NCBI GenBank assembly: GCA_003225175.1
Contig: QIBA01000050.1
Span: forward strand, 1 to 64,000
Length of the DNA stretch: 64,000 nt
From: Acidobacteriota bacterium
Lineage (GTDB): Bacteria; Acidobacteriota; Terriglobia; Terriglobales; Acidobacteriaceae
Reading direction: 5' to 3'
In this document: positions 35,398 to 43,627 of the stretch, one piece after another
Position numbering within the stretch: the stretch's first letter is position 1
Layout of the letters: each line of letters starts with the position of its first letter
Program-made: the position numbers and the translations under genes
The notes under the pieces: generated by a model
Seen by the model: only the letters and a program-made list of their open reading frames with translations
What the model was told of the DNA's origin: nothing
Databases searched by the model: none

Positions 35398-36147
35398 TTA
35401 CTGCTTTGTCGCGGTCCCATAAATGAGCGTGGTGTCCTCTAGTCCAGCAAGAACAATTTGCGTTTGAGAAATTGCGTAGTAGCTGAACACGTCGGCGCCG
35501 ATCACCGCCGTTCCTCGGCCGCCGCTAAACATCGGGCTGAGCGTTCCATTCAGGGCCGAATTATTGCGCGCGAAGGCCCCATCAGACAGGTTCTCGGCTC
35601 CAGCAGTGAAGCTTCCGGCCGCATTCGTCGTGAAGCTTCCCGATCCGGTAACTGTGCCTTCCCCTTGGCCGTTGAGTGTGAATGCAAATGTGCCGAGATT
35701 GGTGAAGCCGCTAGTGTTCTGCGCTTGAACTGTCCCGCTGCCAGTGCCGTCATAGCTGAGTTTGGCGGCCACAGATCCGCTGGGAATGGGAAAAGTGAAA
35801 AAGGTAGGCACGCCTGTGCCGTCAGAGATTGTGACCGAGACACTTCCCGCGGAATCAACCTGGTACGTACCCGTAAACGAGACGTTACTGTCAACGCCCG
35901 ATCCAAGATTCAAGTCTTCGATCCCCGTTAGTCCGCCCTTGCCGTCCGCGGTAAAGCTACCAGCGACAAAGTAACTGCCATCGGCCGGATCGGTTCCGTT
36001 GGCAGAGAAGACGAAGCTTCCATTCAGCTTGGTTGCAGGAATGGCATTGCCGCTTTGCGAGTTATTGTTGTTTCCGCCACCGCAGGAAGAAAACAATCCC
36101 GCGATTGCGAGCACAGCAATCGAGCAAAAAGAAGGCTTGAACTTCAT
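35398..36147 (-). CDS. Acidobacterial-type lipoprotein of unknown function
   Basis: A lipoprotein signal ends at SSCGGGNNNN (lipobox LFSSC, with Cys at about residue 22), followed by an Asn/Gly/Ser-rich linker. The body (residues 40-249) is made of beta-hairpin repeats of the form GSFTADGKGGLTGIEDLNLG and GSGSFTTNAAGSFTAGAENL. Proteins of this kind occur in many copies in acidobacteria. No catalytic motif is seen. First gene of the probable lipoprotein-DUF4331-TPR unit. Confidence 0.75.
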   Translation of the reverse strand: MKFKPSFCSIAVLAIAGLFSSCGGGNNNNSQSGNAIPATKLNGSFVFSANGTDPADGSYFVAGSFTADGKGGLTGIEDLNLGSGVDSNVSFTGTYQVDSAGSVSVTISDGTGVPTFFTFPIPSGSVAAKLSYDGTGSGTVQAQNTSGFTNLGTFAFTLNGQGEGTVTGSGSFTTNAAGSFTAGAENLSDGAFARNNSALNGTLSPMFSGGRGTAVIGADVFSYYAISQTQIVLAGLEDTTLIYGTATKQ

Positions 36148-36321
36148 GGCTCGACCTCGGCCAGGAATAGGAATCTAGCTTGCTTTGGTACGGAGAGCCC
36201 AATGGAACGGATTTAATGCAATCCGAAAACGTCAGTTGGGGGAACTGAGGCTCAGAAGGCTATCACTATGACCGGCCGCTTGCAACAAGAGAAATCCATA
36301 GTTACAGGAGAGAATTGGCGC

Positions 36322-37257
36322 TTACAGCCCCTCTTCCTCCAGAAATCTCTCAGCTTCCATGGCCGCCATGCACCCGGTTCCGGCGGCGGAGATCGCCTGC
36401 CGGTACCGCCGGTCCTGTACGTCGCCAGAGGCGAAGACTCCGGGCACTTTTGTGAACACGTAGTTCTTGGTGACCAAATAACCATCCAGATCGCTATCGA
36501 GCTGTCCTTTGGCCCATTTGGTGTTTGGCTCATGGCCAATGCCCAGGAACATGGCACTGGTGGGGAAGTCCCATTCCGCCCCGGTCTTTAAATTGCGGAG
36601 CCGTAGACCTGTGACTTCCTTTTTCTGCACATCGTAAACGTCGTGGACAACAGTATCGGTAAGAAATTCAATTTTGGGATGCTGGCGTGCGCGCTGAAGC
36701 ATGATCTTCGAGGCACGAAAACTATCGCGACGATGGATGATGCTTACTTTATTCGCAAAACGCGTAAGGAAAAGCGCCTCCTCCATCGCCGAATCACCGC
36801 CACCGATGACGGTGATGTCCTTGCCGCCAAAGAAGAACCCATCACAGGTGGCGCACGATGAAACCCCGTGTCCGATCAGTGCTTGCTCGTTGGGAATACC
36901 CAGCCAACGGGCCGAGGCTCCGCTGGCCACAATCAACGTGCGCGTCAGCAGCTTTTTGTTACCGAAGTTCAGCACGAAAGGACGCTTGGTGAAATCCGCG
37001 CTGACCAAATGCCCGATCATGTATTCAGCGCCAAAACGGGCCGCCTGCTTCTTCATGTTCTCAATCAACTCAGGACCCTGAATACCCTCCGGGAATCCCG
37101 GGAAGTTTTCGACCAGCGTAGTAATGCTGAGCTGTCCTCCTGGCTCATGCCCCTCGATCACCAAGGGCTTCAGGTTTGCGCGAGCAGCGTAGATAGCAGC
37201 GGTTAATCCGGAGCATCCCGAGCCGAGAATCACCACATTGCGTACAGAATTTTCCAT
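36322..37257 (-). CDS. trxB: Thioredoxin reductase
   Basis: FAD/NADPH-dependent reductase that keeps thioredoxin reduced in the cytoplasm. FAD loop ILGSGCSGLTAAIYAARANL, redox pair CATC (Cys135/Cys138), NADPH loop ITVIGGGDSAMEEALFLTRF, and the C-terminal FAD block GVFASGDVQDRRYRQAISAAGTG (read in two pieces) are all present. Length 311 is typical. It stands alone, with a 174-bp gap downstream in which I see nothing beyond low-complexity sequence. Confidence 0.94.
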   Translation of the reverse strand: MENSVRNVVILGSGCSGLTAAIYAARANLKPLVIEGHEPGGQLSITTLVENFPGFPEGIQGPELIENMKKQAARFGAEYMIGHLVSADFTKRPFVLNFGNKKLLTRTLIVASGASARWLGIPNEQALIGHGVSSCATCDGFFFGGKDITVIGGGDSAMEEALFLTRFANKVSIIHRRDSFRASKIMLQRARQHPKIEFLTDTVVHDVYDVQKKEVTGLRLRNLKTGAEWDFPTSAMFLGIGHEPNTKWAKGQLDSDLDGYLVTKNYVFTKVPGVFASGDVQDRRYRQAISAAGTGCMAAMEAERFLEEEGL

Positions 37258-37342
37258 AGTCCGTAGAGATTGGATTCAGTACTCCCGCAGGAAGACTCAG
37301 GCGCGCGATTCAGGAAAACACATTGTACCCGCCACACCGTGG

Positions 37343-38065
37343 CTAGTGTGGTCCAGCCGGTGACGTCGGAGGCTCTTCAGATTTCTTGGTCCTAGCTGAG
37401 CGGTCCGTGTGTGTGGATGGTCCGGACGTTGAGCTCGAATTGAACCAGGCAATATCGCCGGCCAGCATCGTCCGCAGCCTCAGGAATCGGCGGTAATCAG
37501 CCAGTGTTGCAGATGCTTGCGCGAAAATGGGTTCGTACAGGGATTGATCTACACCCTCACAGCGGGCGAGACCCAGGGTTGTTTTTCCCGCTCGCTCCAC
37601 GCGCAGCCGAGATGCCGGCGTGTCAGTCTGAATCACGGTTGAAGGCTTGCTGACCGACGTGGACAGTTTATCTTCGATCGAGAGCGCCAGGAGATCTTTC
37701 ACATTCCGCCCGCGAAAGACTAGTGTCTCAATCGTGTTCTCCGCGTCGGAGCTCAGGGAATATTGAATGGTTTGCAGTGGGGAGTCGTTCTTGAACTCGC
37801 GGCGCAGCCGAACGTACTTTGCGGTTTTGCCTTCCTCGACGGTCGAAACACCACGCGAGATTTCGTAGTCGCTTACAAACGCAGGAGCCTTTGGCAATCG
37901 AGCCAGCGCGGATTTCATCTCCTGCTGTTCCTCGGTTCCGGGGGTGCATACATTGAGGATGTTTACTTTTAGAGGAGGGCCCTGCTCCTGCTTCGCTGGC
38001 TTGTCCTGAGAGCTTTGCGCGGAGACCGCGGACGAGCACAGAAGAATGAAGTGGAGAACTCGCAC
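37343..38065 (-). CDS. Exported protein of unknown function
   Basis: Read from the GTG at 38065 the protein opens with a short signal peptide (MRVLHFILLCSSAVSAQ) and continues with a Lys/Gln-rich linker, a mixed alpha/beta central domain with a Cys in ILNVCTPGTEEQQEM, a second Cys in LARCEGVDQ, and a disordered Ser/Thr-rich C-terminus. The frame extends to a TTG at 38104 that lacks a ribosome site. No family recognised. It is 85 bp upstream of trxB on the same strand and divergent from a small gene. Confidence 0.65.
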   Translation of the reverse strand: MRVLHFILLCSSAVSAQSSQDKPAKQEQGPPLKVNILNVCTPGTEEQQEMKSALARLPKAPAFVSDYEISRGVSTVEEGKTAKYVRLRREFKNDSPLQTIQYSLSSDAENTIETLVFRGRNVKDLLALSIEDKLSTSVSKPSTVIQTDTPASRLRVERAGKTTLGLARCEGVDQSLYEPIFAQASATLADYRRFLRLRTMLAGDIAWFNSSSTSGPSTHTDRSARTKKSEEPPTSPAGPH

Positions 38066-38136
38066 GAAGCGGATTGTAGAACAGACAAGCCAGAGGCGCA
38101 GCAATGCAGCCTCATTACCTTCGTTACACTACTTAT

Positions 38137-38337
38137 ATGGCGAATCTCACACTCGTGTATGGCATGCGATTACTGCCATCTGACGAAATCAAATCCGTAG
38201 GCGACGCTCCCGTGCAATTAAAAAATGGACATACAGCGCGCGTCACCATGCATGTGCTCGAAGGGAGCAAAGAGGAGATCGAGGCTCAACTACGAAACAG
38301 CGTGGAGGCATTCTTCGATATTTATCCGGAGATATGA
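38137..38337 (+). CDS. Small conserved-looking protein of unknown function
   Basis: Sixty-six residues from ATG 38137 (MANLTLVYGMRLLPSDEIKS). The pattern is beta-beta-beta-alpha with a final acidic helix (EEIEAQLRNSVEAFFDIYPE). It has no signal peptide, no Cys and no His cluster. The upstream extension to 38104 is rejected because MANLTLVYG makes the better start. It is divergent from the exported-protein gene and convergent with the S9 peptidase gene. Function unknown. Confidence 0.6.
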   Translation: MANLTLVYGMRLLPSDEIKSVGDAPVQLKNGHTARVTMHVLEGSKEEIEAQLRNSVEAFFDIYPEI

Positions 38338-38352
38338 ACTACCCGCTCCAGA

Positions 38353-40458
38353 TCATTCACCTCTCGTAGCCTGGGTTGCCCGGGAACCCTTGACCCATTG
38401 ATCTACCCAATCCCCCACTATCTTGTACCAAAGCTGGCTGTTCTGCGGCTTCAAGACCCAGTGCCCCTCATCGGGGAAATAGAGCATTTTCGATGGGACT
38501 TTCAGCAGTTGAAGCGTCGTGAACAGCTGAAACCCTTCGGAGATATCGAGCCTGTAATCCAGTTGCCCGTGCACGACCAGCGTGGGTGTCTTGAATTTGC
38601 TGACGTATTGATTCGGAGACCATTTTTTGTATGCAGTGGGATTCGTCCATGGAGTTCCTTTGAACTCCCAGACGTTGAACCACAGCTCTTCCGTCGTTCC
38701 AAAAGCGGAGACGGTGTTGAACATACCATCGTGCGAGACCATGCACTTGAAGCGTGTGGTGTGACCAAGCAACCAGTCGATGGCGTATCCGCCATAGGAC
38801 GCGCCCAGCGCACACTCACGCTCTTTATCTATGAACGGATACGTCTTCTCGACATAATCCAGGCCATTCATCAGGTCCATAATGGGCTTACCGCCCCAGT
38901 CCCCATTGATCTCATCAATGAATTTCTGCCCGTAACCGGTCGAGCCGCGTGGATTAATCAGGACTACAACATAACCGCTTGCCGCCATTAGCTCTGCATT
39001 CCAGCGGTACGACCATTCCTCTCCCCACTGTCCTTGTGGGCCGCCATGGATCAGAAACTTCACTGGATACTTCTGCCCAACGTTAAAACCGGGCGGTCTC
39101 AGGAGGAAGCCCTGAACTTTTGTCTTCTCCGCGCCTGTGAATTCAAACGATTCAATCGGAGACATGGCGATTTGCGACAACACGGCATCGTTAAGATGAG
39201 TTAATTGCTGCGCCTCAGCCGTTCCGTTTTGAACTATGGATGCTGTGTAGATCTCATTTGGTGCCATTACAGACTGCCGAGTAAAGACGATAGTCTTGCC
39301 GTCAGGACTGATAGCCGGCTCATCATTAGTGCCGGCAATCGCTTTTTCAGGGTCTCCGCCGCTAGCTTTTACGCGCCATATAGGCGCTCCTCCGTGCTCT
39401 TCGCCTGCGAAATAAATCGCGGATGAATCCGGAGTCCATGCGAAAGCCTCCACCCAAAGATCGAAATTCTTTGTCAGATCGGTCGTCATTCCGCTCTTAC
39501 ACTCGAACAAAAGCAGGCGAAAGCGGTCGCTTTCATATCCGGCACGGACTTGTGAACGATACGCAATGTAACGCCCATCAGGTGAATACAGCGGAGTAGA
39601 GTCGCTACCCGGGCTGGTCGATATCTTCCTCGGCGTTCCTCCCGTAATGGGAACGATGAAGACGTCATTATTTGTACTCGTGGCTTCGACTTCATCAATA
39701 TTGCTGGTAAATGCCACCTCCTGCCCGTCCGGAGAGATGGCATAGAGGTCCTGGCCACCGAGATTGAAGGGCGGAACATCGTGATCTCCCGGCGTGATGT
39801 CGACTGGAATGCCTCCTTCAGGGGCAACAACGAACAGATGGCTGCGCTTAAAGCGCGTGTAACTCGACCAATGGCGGTAAAAAAGACGCGTAAATGTCTT
39901 CGCTTTCACCTTGGATTTAGCATTTTCTTCGTCACGAACCTTGTTACAAGCGTCATCTTTGCAGTCGGGATACACCTCAGAGACGAACAAAATGTGCTTG
40001 CCATCGCGCGCCCAAACCGCTCCATCAGCCTCTGTGGACAGCGAAGTAAGCTGACGGGCCTGCCCAGATGGCGCTCCGGAAGCGCTATCGAAGCCTTCAA
40101 TCCATATTTGCGAGCCGCCAACAGCGCTTGATGTGTACGAAAAACTCTTTCCATCGGGCGAAAAACGTCCGCGATTCTCGCCGGCTTCGCCGCTCGTAAC
40201 CTGCTTTGCGTCGCCTCCAGCGGCGGAAATAAGCCAAAGGTGAGGCTTACGGGTGTTCTCTGTGAGGCTTACATCGACGGCTGAGAACATGATCCAGCGC
40301 CCATCTGGCGACACTTGGGGGTCGCCTATGCGCTTTAACGCCATCATGTCTGCGAAGGTAAATGGACGTTTTTGGCCCATTGCGGCAGGATTTTGCCGTG
40401 CATTCTGCGCGACAAAGACGCTAGCCGACGCTATTAAGAACGCAAGAATACGGCGCAT
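38353..40458 (-). CDS. S9-family prolyl oligopeptidase-type exopeptidase
   Basis: A signal peptide (RRILAFLIASASVFVAQ) indicates export. Residues about 30-410 form a WD40-like beta-propeller with repeated DPQVSPDGRWIMFSAVD, FSPDGKSFSYTSS, AISPDGQEVAFTS and YSPDGRYIAYRSQ blades. The C-terminal alpha/beta hydrolase has the nucleophile Ser in GASYGGYAIDW, the Asp in VVHGQLDYRLD and the His in DEGHWVLKP. This is the acylaminoacyl-peptidase/dipeptidyl-peptidase group. Length 701. It probably trims peptides in the periplasm. The same family is abundant in acidobacteria. Confidence 0.92.
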   Translation of the reverse strand: MRRILAFLIASASVFVAQNARQNPAAMGQKRPFTFADMMALKRIGDPQVSPDGRWIMFSAVDVSLTENTRKPHLWLISAAGGDAKQVTSGEAGENRGRFSPDGKSFSYTSSAVGGSQIWIEGFDSASGAPSGQARQLTSLSTEADGAVWARDGKHILFVSEVYPDCKDDACNKVRDEENAKSKVKAKTFTRLFYRHWSSYTRFKRSHLFVVAPEGGIPVDITPGDHDVPPFNLGGQDLYAISPDGQEVAFTSNIDEVEATSTNNDVFIVPITGGTPRKISTSPGSDSTPLYSPDGRYIAYRSQVRAGYESDRFRLLLFECKSGMTTDLTKNFDLWVEAFAWTPDSSAIYFAGEEHGGAPIWRVKASGGDPEKAIAGTNDEPAISPDGKTIVFTRQSVMAPNEIYTASIVQNGTAEAQQLTHLNDAVLSQIAMSPIESFEFTGAEKTKVQGFLLRPPGFNVGQKYPVKFLIHGGPQGQWGEEWSYRWNAELMAASGYVVVLINPRGSTGYGQKFIDEINGDWGGKPIMDLMNGLDYVEKTYPFIDKERECALGASYGGYAIDWLLGHTTRFKCMVSHDGMFNTVSAFGTTEELWFNVWEFKGTPWTNPTAYKKWSPNQYVSKFKTPTLVVHGQLDYRLDISEGFQLFTTLQLLKVPSKMLYFPDEGHWVLKPQNSQLWYKIVGDWVDQWVKGSRATQATRGE

Positions 40459-40663
40459 TCCGTTCTCCTAAGCACAAACCGGACAGTGTAACAAGCCTGA
40501 AATGCACAATAAGGACGCAAATAGACGCATTGTGCCGGACCTTTCCGGCGATTAACGAGCCGGTTTTGGTGCGTGTTTTACACCTGCCGGGAGGATTTTG
40601 GCTTACTTTTGTGTGACTTGCTGGAGCCAATTAGCGGCTACAATGTCAGTCCGGGAATACAGA

Positions 40664-41578
40664 ATGCGGTCATTTAAACAGCTTTCAACCACACTTTTTG
40701 CAGCTTTCGCGTCACTTTTTTGGCTTTCCGGAGCCACTCAGGCGCAGTTTACGATCGGATCCGGCAATGCCCAGCAGATTCCCGACATCGCAAATGAGGG
40801 CTCCGGACCCATAGATCCGGCGCAACCGAAGGCCATTTCCGTCCAGGAAATCATCCAAAAATTCACCGCAAAGGAAGACGAATTCAAGCAAGCGCGCGAC
40901 CATTACACCTGGACCGAGGACGTAAAGTACCAGCAAGTCGACGGCATCAGCGTCGTCGGAGAGTTCCGCCAGGTATCGGACATCATCTATGACGACCGCG
41001 GCCGCCGGCTGGAGAAGGTGAAATTCGCTCCGCAAGTCAGTCTCTACATCACCAAAGAAGATATCGACGACCTGCGCAAACGAACCGCCTTTTCGCTCAC
41101 CACCGAAGAAATTCCCAAGTACCAGATCCTTTATGTAGGCCAACAGAAGGTAGACGAGCTGCAGACGTACGTCTTTGACGTCGCGCCCAAGACCATCGAG
41201 AAAGGACAGCGCTACTTCCAGGGTCGCATATGGGTCGATAACCAGGACCTGCAGATCGTCAAGACCTATGGAAAAGGCGTTCCCGATATAGGATTCAACC
41301 TGAGCCCCAAAAGGAAAAAGAAGCATCCGGAAGAAGAACAGCTCTTCCCGCACTTCGTGACCTATCGAGAACAGATCGAGGGCAAGTACTGGTTCCCAAC
41401 TTACAGCAAAGCCGATGAAGTACTTCACTTCACCGGTAGCGACGCTCACGTAAAAGCCATCGTCAAGTACAGCGATTACAAACGCTTCGGCTCAAACGTA
41501 AACATCATCTACGGCAACGTCACCAAGAATAACGATCCGCAGAATCCTGGAGCGAAGCAGGGCCCACAGCCGAAATAG
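40664..41578 (+). CDS. Outer-membrane lipoprotein-sorting-like protein
   Basis: After a signal peptide (TLFAAFASLFWLSGATQAQF) the protein shows a LolA/LolB-like half barrel: YTWTEDVKYQQVDGISVVGE, VSDIIYDDRGRRLEKVKFAP, YVFDVAPKTIEKGQRYFQGR and IWVDNQDLQIVKTYGKG. The last motif type is the DUF4292/outer-membrane lipoprotein sorting pattern. ATG 40664 is chosen because GGGAA precedes it by eight bases; an ATG at 40643 is an alternative. A compact hairpin (GCCGGA/TCCGGC at 40534-40549) lies in the divergent gap. Lipid or lipoprotein binding in the periplasm is inferred. Confidence 0.7.
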   Translation: MRSFKQLSTTLFAAFASLFWLSGATQAQFTIGSGNAQQIPDIANEGSGPIDPAQPKAISVQEIIQKFTAKEDEFKQARDHYTWTEDVKYQQVDGISVVGEFRQVSDIIYDDRGRRLEKVKFAPQVSLYITKEDIDDLRKRTAFSLTTEEIPKYQILYVGQQKVDELQTYVFDVAPKTIEKGQRYFQGRIWVDNQDLQIVKTYGKGVPDIGFNLSPKRKKKHPEEEQLFPHFVTYREQIEGKYWFPTYSKADEVLHFTGSDAHVKAIVKYSDYKRFGSNVNIIYGNVTKNNDPQNPGAKQGPQPK

Positions 41579-41608
41579 CTCGTTCGAGACGTGAGGTCCT
41601 CATAGCAC

Positions 41609-41854
41609 TCAGGCGGACAGTCGCCATCGCAGGCCCTCGAAGCGCGCATAATCCCGGTCCAAGGTAATCCACTCACAGCCTGATTCGATCGCTAAGGCAG
41701 CGTACCAGGCATCGGCGACGAGGTTCCCGCGCGCATCGGCTTCTTTGCATAGCCTTATGAAAATCTCCCAGTGCTGCGCTCCTGGATGAGGAATAACAAA
41801 TCTTTCTCTTTTCGCTACTCGTAGTAGTCTGTGATCTCGCGTTTCGAACCGGTA
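41609..41854 (-). pseudogene. 5'-truncated VapC-type PIN-domain toxin remnant
   Basis: On the minus strand the frame from 41854 to the stop at 41609-41611 encodes the C-terminal part of a PIN-domain ribonuclease: RVAKRERFVIPHPG, HWEIFIRLCKEADARGNLVA, DAWYAALAIESGCEWITLDR, and RFEGLRW. These match the second half of VapC toxins, including the Asp of VADAWYAALA and the Asp of LDRDYARF. A stop codon (41855-41857) closes the frame upstream, no ATG/GTG/TTG start lies before the domain, and the N-terminal half and the antitoxin are missing. The MATE gene begins only 37 bp beyond. This is a dead toxin-antitoxin remnant. Confidence 0.75.
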
Positions 41855-41890
41855 TCAAGTAATGAGTAATCATTCGGCAAGGTCAATCCT

Positions 41891-43306
41891 GTGAGCACCC
41901 CAGCCACCGCACACGAAGAACGCATCACCTGGTGGACCGTCGTACGCGATGCCGTTCGCGGCACACATCACGATTACACCTCTGGACCAATTGCGCGGGC
42001 GGTCGTGCTTCTCGCCATCCCGATGATTCTCGAGATGATGATGGAGTCGGTCTTCGCAGTTTGCGATGTTTTCTTCGTTTCCCGTCTCGGACCTGACGCC
42101 ACTGCGACCGTCGGCCTCACCGAGTCGATGCTCACGATTGTGTACACCGTGGCCATCGGACTCTCAATCGGCGTAGCGGCAACGGTCGCTCGGCGCATAG
42201 GGGAGAAGCGACCTGCGGCTGCGGCCGAAGCTGCGGTGCAAGGCATCGCGCTGGGACTCGGCGTGGCTGCGATCGTCGCCTTTCTCGGCGTGACTCTTGC
42301 TCCGCGCCTGCTGGCCATCATGGGAGCGTCATCTTCCGTGAGAGCGATCGGATCGAGCTACACGCGCGTAATGCTCGGCGGAAGCGCAAGCGTTCTTCTG
42401 CTCTTCCTGATCAACGCGATCTTCCGTGGCGCAGGTGATGCCGCGATCGCGATGCGGGTGCTATGGCTCGCCAATGCCATCAATATCGTGCTGGGCCCAT
42501 GCCTCATCTTCGGCCTTGGTCCTTTCCCGCATCTCGGAGTCACCGGCGCGGCGGTTGCGACGACGATCGGACGCAGTACTGGAGTGCTCTTTCAGCTCTA
42601 CCGTCTCGCGCGTGGCGACGCTCGAGTAACGGTAACGCGAATGAATCTTGCCCTGCGACCAGCGGTCATGGCCAATTTGGTCCGGCTTTCCGGATCGGGA
42701 ACATTCCAGGTGTTAGTAGGAACGGCGAGCTATGTCGGCCTCGTGCGAATCCTCTCCACCTTCGGCAGTAACGCCGTCGCCGGCTACACCATCGCCATAC
42801 GACTCGTAATCTTCTGGATGTTGCCGTCGTGGGGACTGTCGAACGCAGCCGCCACAATGGTGGGCCAATCACTCGGCGCCAAGGACCCCGATCGCGCCGA
42901 GCGGGCTGTCTGGATCGCCGCCAAGTACAACATGGCCGTACTCGGCTCCGTGGGATTCTTATTCATCGCGTTCGCAGGACCAATCGTCGGAGTGTTCACG
43001 CATCATCCTGAGGCAGCCTCCATCGGCGCGCAGGCGCTGCGCACGATGAGCTATGGCTTCGTCTTCTATGCCCTGGGAATGGTGCTCACACAATCGTTTA
43101 ACGGCGCAGGCGATACCTGGACTCCCACCTGGATCAACCTCTTCTGCTTCTGGCTATGGGAGATTCCGCTCGCTTATGTTCTGGCGCGAATCCTGAACTT
43201 TGGACCGCTTGGCGTCTTCCTCGCAATCATGATCGGCTATTCGACACTTGCTCTCATAAGCACGGTCCTTTTCCGCCGCGGAGCGTGGAAGGTGCAGAAG
43301 GTGTAG
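41891..43306 (+). CDS. MATE-family multidrug/Na+ antiporter
   Basis: About twelve transmembrane helices in two halves, with MATE-type motifs such as PMILEMMMESVFAVCDVFFVSRLG, FLINAIFRGAGDAAIAM, ATTIGRSTGVLFQLY, AAATMVGQSLGAKDPDRA and LTQSFNGAGDTWTPTWIN (given as pieces). Exports drugs or organic cations in exchange for Na+ or H+. It starts with GTG at 41891. Length 471 is normal. The neighbouring toxin remnant overlaps its promoter region. Confidence 0.9.
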   Translation: MSTPATAHEERITWWTVVRDAVRGTHHDYTSGPIARAVVLLAIPMILEMMMESVFAVCDVFFVSRLGPDATATVGLTESMLTIVYTVAIGLSIGVAATVARRIGEKRPAAAAEAAVQGIALGLGVAAIVAFLGVTLAPRLLAIMGASSSVRAIGSSYTRVMLGGSASVLLLFLINAIFRGAGDAAIAMRVLWLANAINIVLGPCLIFGLGPFPHLGVTGAAVATTIGRSTGVLFQLYRLARGDARVTVTRMNLALRPAVMANLVRLSGSGTFQVLVGTASYVGLVRILSTFGSNAVAGYTIAIRLVIFWMLPSWGLSNAAATMVGQSLGAKDPDRAERAVWIAAKYNMAVLGSVGFLFIAFAGPIVGVFTHHPEAASIGAQALRTMSYGFVFYALGMVLTQSFNGAGDTWTPTWINLFCFWLWEIPLAYVLARILNFGPLGVFLAIMIGYSTLALISTVLFRRGAWKVQKV

Positions 43307-43339
43307 GGGGTGTGTCGTTCGCTGCCGACGAAACCAGAC

Positions 43340-43559
43340 GTAGGGAGGGGCACCGGCTTTAGCCGTGCCGCCAACAGAAAAGATTTAGGGAAAGGCACGA
43401 CTTTAGTCGTGCCGGCAAGAGGCAAGGCTGTTCGTTTTGCGCTTTAGCGCCTGAAGGGGGCTGCCTTACCTTGAGAGAAAACAAGTTACCGCAGCGGCTG
43501 AAGCCGAACTAAAAGGAATCTAAGGACGGCACGGCTGAAGCCGATGCCGCTCCCTAAAG
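43340..43559. repeat. REP-like composite repeat, copy 2, with terminal inverted repeats
   Basis: The two ends are inverted copies of each other: TAGGGAGGGGCACCGGCTTT and what follows at the left, and the reverse complement of the end at about 43530-43559, agree over about 32 bases with few changes. Internal palindromes (CACGACTTTAGTCGTG at 43394-43409 and GCGCTTTAGCGC) fill the centre. The module order matches copy 1 at 1424-1580. It occupies most of the gap between the MATE and TonB-receptor genes. Confidence 0.8.
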
Positions 43560-43627
43560 CACCGCCTTCGACGCGCAATGGATTTTTGTCGACTTAACCT
43601 TGTTCCTGTTTGAAACGTCAACCCCCT

